DNA from: GCA-1730015 sp964583825
GTDB lineage: Bacteria; Pseudomonadota; Gammaproteobacteria; Granulosicoccales; Granulosicoccaceae
DNA: 64,000 bases
Direction: 5' to 3'
Assembly (NCBI GenBank): GCA_964583825.1
Contig: CAZOXM010000001.1
Location: 1-64,000 of the forward strand
Part shown: piece by piece, positions 43,832 to 52,622 of the stretch
How the letters are laid out: each line of letters opens with the position of its first letter
How positions within the stretch are numbered: position 1 is the first letter of the stretch
Notes under the pieces: model-generated
Databases searched by the model: none
What the model saw: the letters and a program-made list of their open reading frames with translations, nothing else
Told to the model about the DNA's origin: nothing
Position numbers and translations under genes: made by a program

Positions 43832-44377
43832 ATGGTGGTTTCACCAGATGAGATTATCCGTTTCTGGTTCGAGGATATTGAACCGAAGGCGTGGTTTCGC
43901 AAGGACTTGAAGTTTGATCAGATATTGAGAGATCGATTTCTCGAAACACACCGCAGTGCCGCCAAAGCTGAGTGTTTTGGCTGGCGCGATACGGCTGAGG
44001 GCAGGCTTGCCGAGGTAATTGTGCTTGATCAGTTTTCCCGCAATATTTTTCGTGGTCGTGCTGCTGCGTTCGACTGTGATCAGCTTGCACTGGTGCTTGC
44101 GCAGGAGGCCATTACACTGGGTTGTGACAAATCGCTTAACAAGTTGCAGCGCACGTTTTTGTATATGCCGTACATGCACAGTGAGTCAGCCAGAATACAC
44201 GAGGTGGCCGTACAGTTGTTCACCGCACTGGGTCGTGATGACAATCTGGAGTATGAAATGAAACACAAGGCGATTATCGACCGTTTCGGACGTTACCCTC
44301 ATCGGAACGAGTTGTTAGGCAGGGTGTCTACCGCGGAAGAAATCGAGTTTTTAAAGCAACCAGGGTCGTCTTTTTAG
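43832..44377 (+). CDS. DUF924 family protein
   Basis: The 181-residue helical protein matches DUF924. It has an N-terminal PDEIIRFWFEDIEPKAWFRKD, the VIVLDQFSRNIFRG segment and a YMPYMHSES motif near the middle. The function is unknown (TPR-like helical fold). It is the last gene of the sugar-acid operon, 21 bp after the DUF3303 gene, and converges on the MetX-like gene (5 bp). Confidence 0.85.
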   Translation: MVVSPDEIIRFWFEDIEPKAWFRKDLKFDQILRDRFLETHRSAAKAECFGWRDTAEGRLAEVIVLDQFSRNIFRGRAAAFDCDQLALVLAQEAITLGCDKSLNKLQRTFLYMPYMHSESARIHEVAVQLFTALGRDDNLEYEMKHKAIIDRFGRYPHRNELLGRVSTAEEIEFLKQPGSSF

Positions 44378-44382
44378 TCAAA

Positions 44383-45402
44383 CTAACGTGTCTGGTTTCC
44401 GCTGAGTATGGTGCCGATAGTATCTTCTATCAGTTTTGTTTCGCGGGAAAATCTTCCCGGGCCGGCAGAGCAGTGTCCGAAATCAGACTCATAACCGCAG
44501 TAGTGCCCGTGACGCAGATGCGCAAGTTCGTCCCGGTTGTCCTCATGTCGAAAGTAGAGGTCCTGTTCACAAGGCATTAACCACACATGGCTGTCAATGC
44601 TGCTTAGGGCAGCTTGTGTGTCGCCCTTATAGCGCGGATGCTTGCCGATATCCGCCTGCTGCCAGGTATGCAGTGCGCAGAGCAGGTCATTTGCATCATG
44701 GCTGAGGTGGTCTTTCTCCCAGTCAGCAAGAAGGTCGGCCACAGTGTTGAAACCGAGGTCTTTATATCGCCGGTTGCGAAAGAAAGCCTGAGAGTAAGCC
44801 CATCCTGCGTATACCCTGCCAAACGCTCCGAGTCCCACCCGTGGTGGCGTCTGATAGTTGCCATCATTGTATGCAGGGTCTGCTTTCAATGCGGCCTTAA
44901 CACCTTCCAGAAAGACGAAATTGTGTTCTGATGTCTTCGCCGTGGCGCAGATAATTAATGCGTGCTCGATAAAACCTGGCTGATGAACACACCAGTGATA
45001 AGCCTGTAATCCACCCATAGACCAGCCTATTGCCAGGCGCACGGATCTGACACCGAGATACTCAAGTAGCTGTTCCTGTGCGATGACATTATGATGAATC
45101 GTGACATCGGGGAAATTCGGGCCGCCGTGTGGCGCCTGCGTATTGCTTGGGGAAGACGATTGGCCGTTGCCGATCAGATTCGGCACAACAATAAAATATG
45201 AATTGCTGTCGAGTGCGCGGTCAGGGCCGATGAGCCTTGCGTTGTCGGCGTGCGTGCCGGTGTAATACGTGGGGAAAAGAATTACGTTGTCACCGCGACT
45301 GTTCAGGCGCCCGTAAGTGGTGTACGCCAGCTGCACGTCTGCAAGCGCCTGATTGAGGTCCGGCGTGCATAGACTGGCGCTGAAGTGCTGGAGTTCACTC
45401 AT
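44383..45402 (-). CDS. MetX-like alpha/beta hydrolase
   Basis: The 339-residue protein belongs to the homoserine O-acetyltransferase superfamily: a nucleophile elbow GWSMGG (near 143), Asp in MPCEQDLYF (near 285) and His in DFGHCSAGPG (near 318). An upstream in-frame start at 45438 overlaps the glutamine synthetase gene; ATG 45402 lies 2 bp after that stop, so the two are coupled. True MetX proteins are longer and carry a lid domain, so an acyltransferase or hydrolase of a related substrate is possible. Confidence 0.8.
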   Translation of the reverse strand: MSELQHFSASLCTPDLNQALADVQLAYTTYGRLNSRGDNVILFPTYYTGTHADNARLIGPDRALDSNSYFIVVPNLIGNGQSSSPSNTQAPHGGPNFPDVTIHHNVIAQEQLLEYLGVRSVRLAIGWSMGGLQAYHWCVHQPGFIEHALIICATAKTSEHNFVFLEGVKAALKADPAYNDGNYQTPPRVGLGAFGRVYAGWAYSQAFFRNRRYKDLGFNTVADLLADWEKDHLSHDANDLLCALHTWQQADIGKHPRYKGDTQAALSSIDSHVWLMPCEQDLYFRHEDNRDELAHLRHGHYCGYESDFGHCSAGPGRFSRETKLIEDTIGTILSGNQTR

Positions 45403-45404
45403 GA

Positions 45405-46790
45405 CTAAAACATTTTTAAGTAACGATCTCGCTCCCACTGGCTGACATGGTTGTTATACAAAAGCACCTCTTCACGCTTTGTCGTCACCCAGGCGTTGAA
45501 CATTTCCTCGCCCAGTACTGTTCGACTTAGTGGGTCTGCCTCCAGTGCATTGATCGCTTCATCGAGGTTTCTGGGCAGCCACTGAATGTTCTTTTGCTGG
45601 CGGTAGGATTCGGTTTGCTCAAACAGATTGACGTCATTGGCTGGATCCGGTGTCATTCCTTTCGCAATACCTTCAAGGCCTGCTGCAATCATTAATGCCA
45701 TGCCGAGGTACGGATTGCATGCGCTATCGGCGGCACGTAACTCGACACGCTCGCCATCGGACGGAACGCGTATTGTGTTGGAGCGGTTATTACCACCCCA
45801 TGAAGTAAAGCAGGGCGCCCAGGTATACCCTGATGTGCTGCCTTTCATGATCAGCCGCTTGTAGCTGTTAATGGTAGGTGCGGACAGTGCCAGAATGGCG
45901 GGCAGGTGAGCCATGACACCTGCAGTGAATTGATAGCCGAGTTCTGATAGTCCCAATCCGAACAGATCTTTGTCACCTTGCGGTGCGAACAGGTTCTGCC
46001 CGGTGTTGCAGTCGGCCAGAGACATATTAAAGTGTGCGCCACTGCCGGCTTTGTCGGCGAATGGCTTAGGCATAAAGGACGCATAGCAGCCGTGCCTGCG
46101 TGCAAATTGATTGGTCATGACTCTGAGAAAGACAAATCGATCACTCATGGTCAGCGCATCGGCAAACTGGAAGTCCAGCTCAAATTGTCCGACTCCGTCC
46201 TCGTGATCAAATGAATAGACACTCCAGCCCAGTTCGTTCATTGCGTCGACAGTTTCGGCCAGCCAGTGGTCGAGGTTATCCATCAGTCGAACGGTGTCGT
46301 ATGCGGGCTTTTCGAGAATTTGCAGATCACTGATCGCGTTCGGTTCTGGGCTGTTGTCATCCCTGAATACAAAAAACTCGGCTTCTATACCGCAGTTAAC
46401 AGTGAAGCCTTTCTCTTTCGCGTCTGCCAGTACGCGTTTCAATATACCGCGGTTGCACGGTTCAAACGGTTTGCCGAGATACCACAGATCGCTTGCGAAC
46501 CAGCCGGTATCGCTGCGCCATGGCACGCGCATGAAAGACGCAGGATCCGGCACAGCGGCGACTTCATCGTCCGCCATATTCTGCGGTACTCCATCCAGTG
46601 CAGCACCGGTAAACAGCTCTGACCCGCTCAGCATTCTTTCAAGATAGGCCACAGGCACCATCTTGGCTTTTGGTATACCGTGCATATCCACGTAGCTCGG
46701 CACCAGATACTTGATGTTGTTGTGTTCTATTTGTTGCCGAAGCTCCGCGAGTGCGTCTGGGTCAATGGCAATGGATCCGCTGCTACTCAT
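45405..46790 (-). CDS. glnT: GlnT-type (type III) glutamine synthetase
   Basis: The 461-residue glutamine synthetase family enzyme starts at ATG 46790 (AGGG upstream). It has the N-terminal beta-grasp VPSYVDMHGIPKAK, GIEAEFFVF with metal-binding glutamates (near 133), HEDGVGQFELDF, and GSGAHFNMSLAD, where the second histidine of the GlnA pattern is Asn, as in GlnT types. NRSNTIRVP (near 362) is kept. It may make glutamine or a gamma-glutamyl amide. It is paired with the MetX-like gene. Confidence 0.87.
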   Translation of the reverse strand: MSSSGSIAIDPDALAELRQQIEHNNIKYLVPSYVDMHGIPKAKMVPVAYLERMLSGSELFTGAALDGVPQNMADDEVAAVPDPASFMRVPWRSDTGWFASDLWYLGKPFEPCNRGILKRVLADAKEKGFTVNCGIEAEFFVFRDDNSPEPNAISDLQILEKPAYDTVRLMDNLDHWLAETVDAMNELGWSVYSFDHEDGVGQFELDFQFADALTMSDRFVFLRVMTNQFARRHGCYASFMPKPFADKAGSGAHFNMSLADCNTGQNLFAPQGDKDLFGLGLSELGYQFTAGVMAHLPAILALSAPTINSYKRLIMKGSTSGYTWAPCFTSWGGNNRSNTIRVPSDGERVELRAADSACNPYLGMALMIAAGLEGIAKGMTPDPANDVNLFEQTESYRQQKNIQWLPRNLDEAINALEADPLSRTVLGEEMFNAWVTTKREEVLLYNNHVSQWERDRYLKMF

Positions 46791-46903
46791 AGGTGCAGAC
46801 CCTGAACGGAATTCGATTGTTGGCAGACATGTTTTCCCCCTCAAAAATGTCACTGTACCTAAGTCACTGGGGAAAAACTATGTTGTTCGGCTTTGGAAGG
46901 TTG

Positions 46904-46918
46904 TTCAGTTCAACTGAA
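46904..46918. promoter_or_regulatory. Palindrome upstream of glutamine synthetase
   Basis: TTCAGTTCAACTGAA is a perfect 7-1-7 inverted repeat 114-128 bp upstream of the glutamine synthetase start. It has the size of a dimeric-regulator site, but no regulator is assigned. Confidence 0.3.
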
Positions 46919-47086
46919 GGCGCGTAGCGTCGCCGGCGCTAAGCCAGACGGCTTCTGACTGCCGGCCAGTTGTTGCAGGTTGCTTGCCCTGACTGCTATG
47001 GCCGGGTGTCGGACCACGCTGATAGGTGTTTGCGTGCCAACGCCTCAACACGGCACGTTGGCAGCATAGCGCGGATACGTCGGCTA

Positions 47087-47587
47087 TCAGGCGGCGACCG
47101 AACCTGTCGGTGCGTTTCGCGTCATCGCAGGCTTCACAATCAGGCGTCTCCGAGCCTTTTTGTAGGTAATGGTGGTGTCTGCATTTTTTCGCGCGGAGGG
47201 CGTGCGCAACGGCGAGCCGACAACACGCTCAGCCGTACTTTTGCGCTTTGCAGCCTGCGACAATTTCTGCTGACGTCGCAACGTTTTCTGTGCCCACTGA
47301 CGGTGTTGCTCGGCAATCGGTTCGACCGGTTGCAGATCGAGGTCATACCGATGAGTGTGTTTGGTTACTCCGAACAAATAACCAAAGCTGCGCGTGTGAC
47401 GCTTGAGTGCCTCGACCAATGCTCGGCGGGATATGTCAGCCGGTCTGGTGGGGTGCTGCAGAATGCTTTTGTGTACCTTCAGGCTCAGTGGCTTGAGATC
47501 ACGCCCCGTGCTGAATAATGCCGGCCATGTTTCCTGTAGCCATTGTTGTGCGGCTCTTACCTGGCTCGCACGCCATTTATTTTTCAT
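47087..47587 (-). CDS. ProQ/FinO domain-containing protein
   Basis: The 166-residue protein starts best at ATG 47587 (AGG 9 bases upstream; a GTG at 47593 is in frame). The ProQ/FinO core (about 20-105) shows LKPLSLKVHKSIL, ISRRALVEALKRHT, YLFGVTKHTHRYDL and AEQHRQWAQKTL. A basic, disordered C-terminal tail follows (KKARRRLIVKPA). ProQ-type proteins bind structured RNAs. It stands alone. Confidence 0.82.
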   Translation of the reverse strand: MKNKWRASQVRAAQQWLQETWPALFSTGRDLKPLSLKVHKSILQHPTRPADISRRALVEALKRHTRSFGYLFGVTKHTHRYDLDLQPVEPIAEQHRQWAQKTLRRQQKLSQAAKRKSTAERVVGSPLRTPSARKNADTTITYKKARRRLIVKPAMTRNAPTGSVAA

Positions 47588-47912
47588 TTTCACTGCCTTT
47601 ATAGGTGCTGTTAGCGTACCTGACGATACTGATTATTGTGAGTATCAGACCGCTAAAACAAACGAGTAGTTCGAATAACACCTGTGATCAATATTCAGCA
47701 ATGGAAAGTGATCCAGCATCAGGTCTGCTGCGCGACGGCGCACCTCACGCCCTACCAAGTGATCGTACGGATGGACAATGGTTGTTCGTATGAGCTGATC
47801 TTAGGTTAAAAAACGCAACATAATCAATAAGATATGAATTTTGGCAGTATTATTTAGGGGTGCTCAAACATCGTCAGTTCGACGTTGTGGCCATTACTTT
47901 TAGGAGGTTCCT
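47588..47912. other. Divergent intergenic region
   Basis: This 325 bp region should hold the promoters for the ProQ-domain gene and the GlsB-like gene. It is AT-rich toward 47810-47870. No RNA gene or further protein is recognised. Confidence 0.4.
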
Positions 47913-48185
47913 ATGGATCCTGTTGGTTTGATTATCTGGCTTGTGCTCGGTGCCGTTGCTGGTTGGTTGGCTGGAATAATAATGAAAACGGGCACTGGCA
48001 ATGTCGTCACCAATATTATTGTCGGAATAATCGGTGCGTTTGTTGGTGGCTGGTTGGCGAATATGCTGGGTCTCGTATCCGAGACAGGCGGATTGTCCAT
48101 CGCATCAATTATCACGGCTGTGATAGGTGCATGTGTACTCTTGTTTGTTCTTGGCCTAATTCAAAAAGGTCGTGCTGCTAGCTAA
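47913..48185 (+). CDS. GlsB/YeaQ/YmgE family membrane protein
   Basis: The 90-residue protein has three glycine-rich membrane helices (LIIWLVLGAVAGWLAG; NIIVGIIGAFVGGWLANMLG; ITAVIGACVLLFVLGLIQ), as in the transglycosylase-associated GlsB/YeaQ family linked to stress responses. A perfect ribosome site, AGGAGG, lies 7 bases before the ATG. A strong terminator follows at 48228. Confidence 0.9.
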   Translation: MDPVGLIIWLVLGAVAGWLAGIIMKTGTGNVVTNIIVGIIGAFVGGWLANMLGLVSETGGLSIASIITAVIGACVLLFVLGLIQKGRAAS

Positions 48186-48227
48186 ATCCTGCGCATCTCA
48201 GGCGTAGCTCGCTATGCCGTCAAACGA

Positions 48228-48253
48228 AAAAGGGGCGCATTCGCGCCCCTTTT
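48228..48253. terminator. Bidirectional intrinsic terminator
   Basis: AAAAGGGGCGC (48228-48238) pairs with GCGCCCCTTTT (48243-48253) around ATTC. The A- and T-runs at the two ends allow termination in both directions: for the GlsB-like gene on the plus strand and the sugar transferase operon on the minus strand. Confidence 0.85.
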
Positions 48254-48330
48254 CAATTTAAAACCGTACCGTTTATTCGTAATCTATATAAATGGGCTTT
48301 TCTTGAAAACTGCATGCAGTGAGCGACGGA

Positions 48331-49728
48331 CTAGCGCGCGCCGCTCGCAAAGCTTGAAATCGTTCGAAGCAATACTCTCAGGTCCAGGCCGAAAGACATG
48401 TTTTTCACATAGTATAAGTCGAAAGATAACTTCGTCGAAGCCTCTGCTTCAGATGCTGCGTAGCCCGCGTTTACCTGAGCCCAGCCGGTAATCCCGGGTT
48501 TCACCAAAACTCGATGTACAAAAAACGGAATGCGCGACTCAAGATCGCGGGTAAATTCCGGACGTTCCGGGCGGGGTCCGACGAGCGACATGTCGCCCAT
48601 AATGACGTTCACCAGCTGGGGAATTTCGTCGATGCGGCTGCGTCTTAGAAAGTTGCCGACTTTGGTGATTCTGGTATCCGACTTCTGTGCCCACTGCGCT
48701 CCGTTCTGCTCGGCGTGCTGAACCATTGTGCGTACTTTGAACATGGTGAATAGATGACCAAACTGTCCGACGCGGGTTTGGCGAAAAATAACCGGGCCCG
48801 GGCTGTCCAGTTTGACCAGCAGTGCCGCAATCAGCAGCACCGGCGACAATAGTACAAGCGCGATGGAAGCGACCACAATATCGATCGCACGCTTTACTGC
48901 ACTGTTGTATATCACCGTTTGATCTGCCTGGCAGTCGATGATCCACTGCGCATTGATGTGATCGTTCGGGATTCGTTGGTAGAGTTTTTCAACGAAATTG
49001 GTGTAGGTCGAGACGTTGTAGTTGCTGTTGATCAGCCCCAGTAGTTCCTGCTCGGATGGCACTAGCTTGTCGCCCGGGTCAACAACGACCTCACTGACCC
49101 CGTTCTGTGCCGCCCAGTCGAGCAGTGGTGTATGCGCTTCATCGTCCATGAGCAATGTAACTGTTTTGACGCCCTGGGCCGTGAGCATGGCGTCGACGCC
49201 CGGTGCTCTGTCAACGAATTCCTGAGAACCGACAAAACCCACCACATGCTTTTCTGTGAGCTCAACAACAATAGCCCGGGCGAAGAAAAGCCCGATGGTG
49301 CAACTGATAAATGTAATAACGGTGATCAGTCGGCCGACGGTGTAGTAGTGGATGAGCAGAAGCTCTATGTTCAGAAACAACACGGCCGCGAAGGTGACCA
49401 GCGCACAGCTGCCAAGTAGTTTCAGCGAGGTTCGACGTTGCGCCGGTTCATGTAAACCGGCGATGTGTGCGATCAATGCCAGGCAGAGTCCGAAGCCAAA
49501 GCTGAATCCCATCTGGCCGATGTGTTCGCCAGTAACAGATTGCTCCTGAATTGGAACACTATAGGGGGTGAGCCAGAAAGCCAGCGTCGCGCATATGTAT
49601 GCGATGGCATAGTCGATCACGAACCAGGACCACGGACCGATGTTGGAAAGCTTCAGCCTGCCCGAAGGTTTGCTGGCAGCTCGGGCATCGGATTGCTGCG
49701 GGTCGATTAAAGCAGATTCGGATTTCAT
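48331..49728 (-). CDS. Polyprenyl-phosphate sugar phosphotransferase
   Basis: The 465-residue membrane enzyme starts exopolysaccharide synthesis by transferring a sugar phosphate to the lipid carrier. The N-terminal half has several membrane helices (about 30-150) and a CoA-binding-like fold. The C-terminal bacterial sugar transferase domain (about 270-465) has AIDIVVASIALVLLSPVLL, SPGPVIFRQTRVG, FKVRTM, RRSRIDEIPQL and SLVGPRPERPEF. This is the WcaJ/EpsB-like family found in XrtA-associated clusters. It is the last minus-strand gene of the cluster. Confidence 0.92.
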   Translation of the reverse strand: MKSESALIDPQQSDARAASKPSGRLKLSNIGPWSWFVIDYAIAYICATLAFWLTPYSVPIQEQSVTGEHIGQMGFSFGFGLCLALIAHIAGLHEPAQRRTSLKLLGSCALVTFAAVLFLNIELLLIHYYTVGRLITVITFISCTIGLFFARAIVVELTEKHVVGFVGSQEFVDRAPGVDAMLTAQGVKTVTLLMDDEAHTPLLDWAAQNGVSEVVVDPGDKLVPSEQELLGLINSNYNVSTYTNFVEKLYQRIPNDHINAQWIIDCQADQTVIYNSAVKRAIDIVVASIALVLLSPVLLIAALLVKLDSPGPVIFRQTRVGQFGHLFTMFKVRTMVQHAEQNGAQWAQKSDTRITKVGNFLRRSRIDEIPQLVNVIMGDMSLVGPRPERPEFTRDLESRIPFFVHRVLVKPGITGWAQVNAGYAASEAEASTKLSFDLYYVKNMSFGLDLRVLLRTISSFASGAR

Positions 49729-49876
49729 TCAACTAGACAGGGTATTTTCGGGTGCCCGAAGACTACTAAAAAAGGCGGTCTGCTTCAGTGAAATTGCTCC
49801 CACTACAAAGCATTGGTTGCCGCTGTTACCTTCGGGGAATTCAGGAATAAGATATCTGAGAATGATAACCCAAGTG

Positions 49877-49913
49877 GGTGCATGCACCTGCAGTATATTG
49901 GGTCAAAATGACC
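49877..49913. promoter_or_regulatory. Paired palindromes upstream of sugar transferase
   Basis: GGTGCATGCACC (49877-49888) and GGTCA-AAA-TGACC (49901-49913) are two perfect inverted repeats 12 bases apart. They resemble regulator-binding sites; no regulator is assigned. Confidence 0.35.
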
Positions 49914-50071
49914 ACTTTTTACATTCGTTAAAAAAACATTTTTATAGAAAATGTTTCTGAATTAACCGAATTGAAATACTGCGAAGGGTAGGACTGATGT
50001 GAATCGTTTTTGCAGGCGGTCTCTGCTGAACTTAGGAAATAAATTGAGGGGTGATAAGTAAAGGAAACGTG

Positions 50072-50096
50072 GAGGTGCTCAACTGAAACACCTCCC
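50072..50096 (-). terminator. Hairpin after outer-membrane protein gene
   Basis: GGAGGTG (50072-50078) and CACCTCC (50090-50096) pair around an 11-base loop, 14 bp past the minus-strand stop at 50110. A T-rich stretch follows on that strand, so it is a likely terminator. Confidence 0.55.
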
Positions 50097-50109
50097 TGTT
50101 AGTTGACAA

Positions 50110-51456
50110 CTATTCGGCAAACTCTTCGTCGCGTGAGGAGTCAACACGATCAAAATTTATAATGAACTTCAGGGCGAAGCGGTTTTCCGTGTAGTTGCGA
50201 TCTGTACGTTGCGGCGCATCGCTGCGCTGATGATCGTATTGCAGCCGCAGCAGAGTTAAATCTGATAGCTTGCGATCAAAAACCACCCGACCGAGCCAGC
50301 TCTCTATTTCTTCCGACCCGCCCAGTTGTTCCTGATCGGAGTAAACTGCATCGAAAATGATATCTGATCGGCGACCAGTCAACTTGTAACTGAACCTCAA
50401 TTGGTTATCGACAAAAGGTTCATCAAGTTCGGAAGCCAGGCTGGCGCCGTCGAGATTCACCGTTGATGGATCCAGCAACGAATCATCGCCGGGACCCAGT
50501 GTGGAAATTCCACTGAGCGCCGGACCGAATCTGCTGACGTCACGCGTGTAAGTCATCTTGATTACTGAATTGAGTGTTCGATGACTGAGCGACATATTCG
50601 GCCCGCGACCGAAAAAGCGTTCGCCGTAGCCGAGTGTCAGCTGTGTTTGTTCGCTCGGAGACCAGGTGAAGCCGACATTCCACACTGAATCGTCGTCGTC
50701 GTCGAGAATTGTCGGGTTGCCTGTGTTGGTACCGGTAATGAACTCGCGTGATTCCTGCCCAACCTGAACCTCTGCGAAGAGAGTCTTGGAGAACACACCG
50801 CCGACGCTGGCGTAATAGCTGCTGTTTTCGAACGTGTTACTGTCCGATTCGTCGTTGCTGTAAAAGCCGCCAAAGCCCCAGATGAAACCGCCGTATTTCG
50901 GGTTTTTGCCGACGGAGAAATCAATACCGTTTTCTCGCGAAGTGGCCGATTCGCCGACATCCTCGAAGAATGAATTGTGGTTCAGCCCGACGTACATCTC
51001 AGCAAGTTGTCCGAAATCCCGAAAAACGAAAAGACGACCCTTGAGATCCATCGCGGGTTCGTTGTCATCGGTCGGACGCAGAAAGTTACTGTCCGGTGCG
51101 AGCTTGTAATACGTGAATGCGGTGTCCAGATACAACAGGTTGTCGATCAGGGTGCCTCGGGTGCGAGCGAACAGTCGTGGGTCAGTGATGTCGCGTTCAG
51201 CGTCGGTGTAGCGGAAGTGCTCGACTTCGCCGACGACGATGGTGCCGAACCGGTTGCCCGAGAACTTAAGCTCAACCGATGGCTTGATGGTAGCGACGAG
51301 TTCGGAGTCACTGCCCTCGTCTGTTAATGCAGGGTTATCAGTAGCGGTCGCGCCAAATTCCAGGTACCGAGCGACAACTGTTTGTGCCCATGTATGACCG
51401 GCAATGCCGAATAGCAGCACAGCCACAACGCTGGCTTTTTTTGTAATGGTGGTCAC
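50110..51456 (-). CDS. Outer-membrane beta-barrel, XrtA-associated type
   Basis: The 448-residue protein starts best at GTG 51456, with GGAG five bases upstream; this gives a clean signal peptide (MTTITKKASVVAVLLFGIAG to AQT). The mature part is built of alternating beta strands ending in aromatic residues. It matches the PEP-CTERM-system outer-membrane family (TIGR03016-like). It probably takes part in polysaccharide export or anchoring. A hairpin in the 233 bp gap before it suggests separate transcription from the kinase gene. Confidence 0.83.
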   Translation of the reverse strand: MTTITKKASVVAVLLFGIAGHTWAQTVVARYLEFGATATDNPALTDEGSDSELVATIKPSVELKFSGNRFGTIVVGEVEHFRYTDAERDITDPRLFARTRGTLIDNLLYLDTAFTYYKLAPDSNFLRPTDDNEPAMDLKGRLFVFRDFGQLAEMYVGLNHNSFFEDVGESATSRENGIDFSVGKNPKYGGFIWGFGGFYSNDESDSNTFENSSYYASVGGVFSKTLFAEVQVGQESREFITGTNTGNPTILDDDDDSVWNVGFTWSPSEQTQLTLGYGERFFGRGPNMSLSHRTLNSVIKMTYTRDVSRFGPALSGISTLGPGDDSLLDPSTVNLDGASLASELDEPFVDNQLRFSYKLTGRRSDIIFDAVYSDQEQLGGSEEIESWLGRVVFDRKLSDLTLLRLQYDHQRSDAPQRTDRNYTENRFALKFIINFDRVDSSRDEEFAE

Positions 51457-51656
51457 ATTATCTCCGCGAATTCGCCAACGCATCACTGTATCGTTTGGCA
51501 ACAACATTTGAACTATGCGAAGTCTATGCCTTTGGGTTTTTTTTCGCTTTGCTTTATTTAGTAAAACGCCGAATCGAAGGAGCGCTGCGGGAGATTATTG
51601 TGTTTATTAGCGTTGGTTCACAAGTCAACCGCTAATTTTGTCCGGAGCAGGGGCGG

Positions 51657-51682
51657 CGATGCAGCCTGCGTCGGCTGCATCG
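51657..51682 (-). terminator. Hairpin between kinase and outer-membrane protein genes
   Basis: CGATGCAGCC (51657-51666) and GGCTGCATCG (51673-51682) pair perfectly around six bases, 7 bp past the kinase stop at 51690. No U-tract is seen, so it may stabilise the mRNA end or attenuate transcription. Confidence 0.45.
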
Positions 51683-51689
51683 GCACATT

Positions 51690-52592
51690 TTACTTCTGAC
51701 CGTAGCCGTAACCGTAGCCGTAACCGTAAATATTGGACTGCTTCTTTCGTGTCTTGTTAAGCACGTACCCAACCCGGCTGTGATTGTTAATCATTCTGAG
51801 CGCGTCAGATACCATGCCCTGCGTTGTTGACTCGGCTGCTACAACAAACACGATCTGTCCGGCCAGGTCAGCAATGATCGACGCCTCGCTGGTGAGCAGG
51901 ATGGGCGCGGTGTCAAAAATGATAACTCTGTCTCTATAGCTTTGAGACAAGCTATCCATGAGCTCACTCATGGCCCGGCTTGAAAGTAGTTCAGTCACAT
52001 GGTGCGTAGAGCTGCCGGCTGGCAGAAATTTGAGATTATTAATGTCGGATTGGCAGACGACATCTTCTACCCGCAGGTTCGGGTTTAACAGGATATCTGT
52101 CAGCCCGCGTTGCTTTGGATGGAAGCCCAAACGTTCGCCGGCGCTGGGGTTGGTGACATCTCCGTCAATCAGCAGTACGGTTCTGTCCCGCTCCATGGCG
52201 ATACTGATCGCGAGGTTGATCGCAGAAAACGTCTTGCCCTCACCCGAGACACAGCTGGTTACCATCACCAGGTTGGAATTTTTTATGCCGTCGTATTTGG
52301 CGATGTCTATCGCAGAGAGTATAGGGCGCTTGATCGCGCGGTATTCCTCTGACAACTGGTTTCTTGTTCCGCCGGCCGCAACCAGCCCGTCAGCGTCCAG
52401 CTGGTCATAGGGCAGTTCAAAATAACCGTCGTTCGCCTGCCGGCCGCGGATGGGTCTGCGCCCATCGATTTCGTCACGCATCAAATCGTCGTCGACAGGA
52501 GTCACCGGGCGTGCGACTGTGACATTGTCGCTGCTGCCTTGCTGACCTCGCCGACCCCCCATACGGGCCACAGCCTGTTCTATTGCGCTCAT
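51690..52592 (-). CDS. XrtA-associated tyrosine autokinase
   Basis: The 300-residue cytoplasmic BY-kinase has a disordered N-terminus (1 to about 85), a Walker A of the form SCVSGEGKTFSAINLA (near 112), Walker A' VLLIDGDVTNPS (near 139), and a Walker B region VIIFDTAPIL (near 224). The C-terminal tail YGYGYGYGYGQK is the tyrosine cluster that is autophosphorylated. It regulates chain length with the adjacent chain-length determinant, 30 bp upstream. Confidence 0.92.
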   Translation of the reverse strand: MSAIEQAVARMGGRRGQQGSSDNVTVARPVTPVDDDLMRDEIDGRRPIRGRQANDGYFELPYDQLDADGLVAAGGTRNQLSEEYRAIKRPILSAIDIAKYDGIKNSNLVMVTSCVSGEGKTFSAINLAISIAMERDRTVLLIDGDVTNPSAGERLGFHPKQRGLTDILLNPNLRVEDVVCQSDINNLKFLPAGSSTHHVTELLSSRAMSELMDSLSQSYRDRVIIFDTAPILLTSEASIIADLAGQIVFVVAAESTTQGMVSDALRMINNHSRVGYVLNKTRKKQSNIYGYGYGYGYGQK

Positions 52593-52622
52593 ATCAGTTC
52601 TCGAAATGCGGTACGTGGTCTT

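Larger units (their letters stand above)
49729..50109. other. Intergenic region inside the polysaccharide cluster
   Basis: This 381 bp AT-rich gap precedes the sugar transferase gene (minus strand). It holds two perfect palindromes, GGTGCATGCACC (49877-49888) and GGTCAAAATGACC (49901-49913), about 150-185 bp upstream of the start, and a hairpin next to the OMP gene stop. It is probably a regulated promoter region. No coding frame is recognised. Confidence 0.5.
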
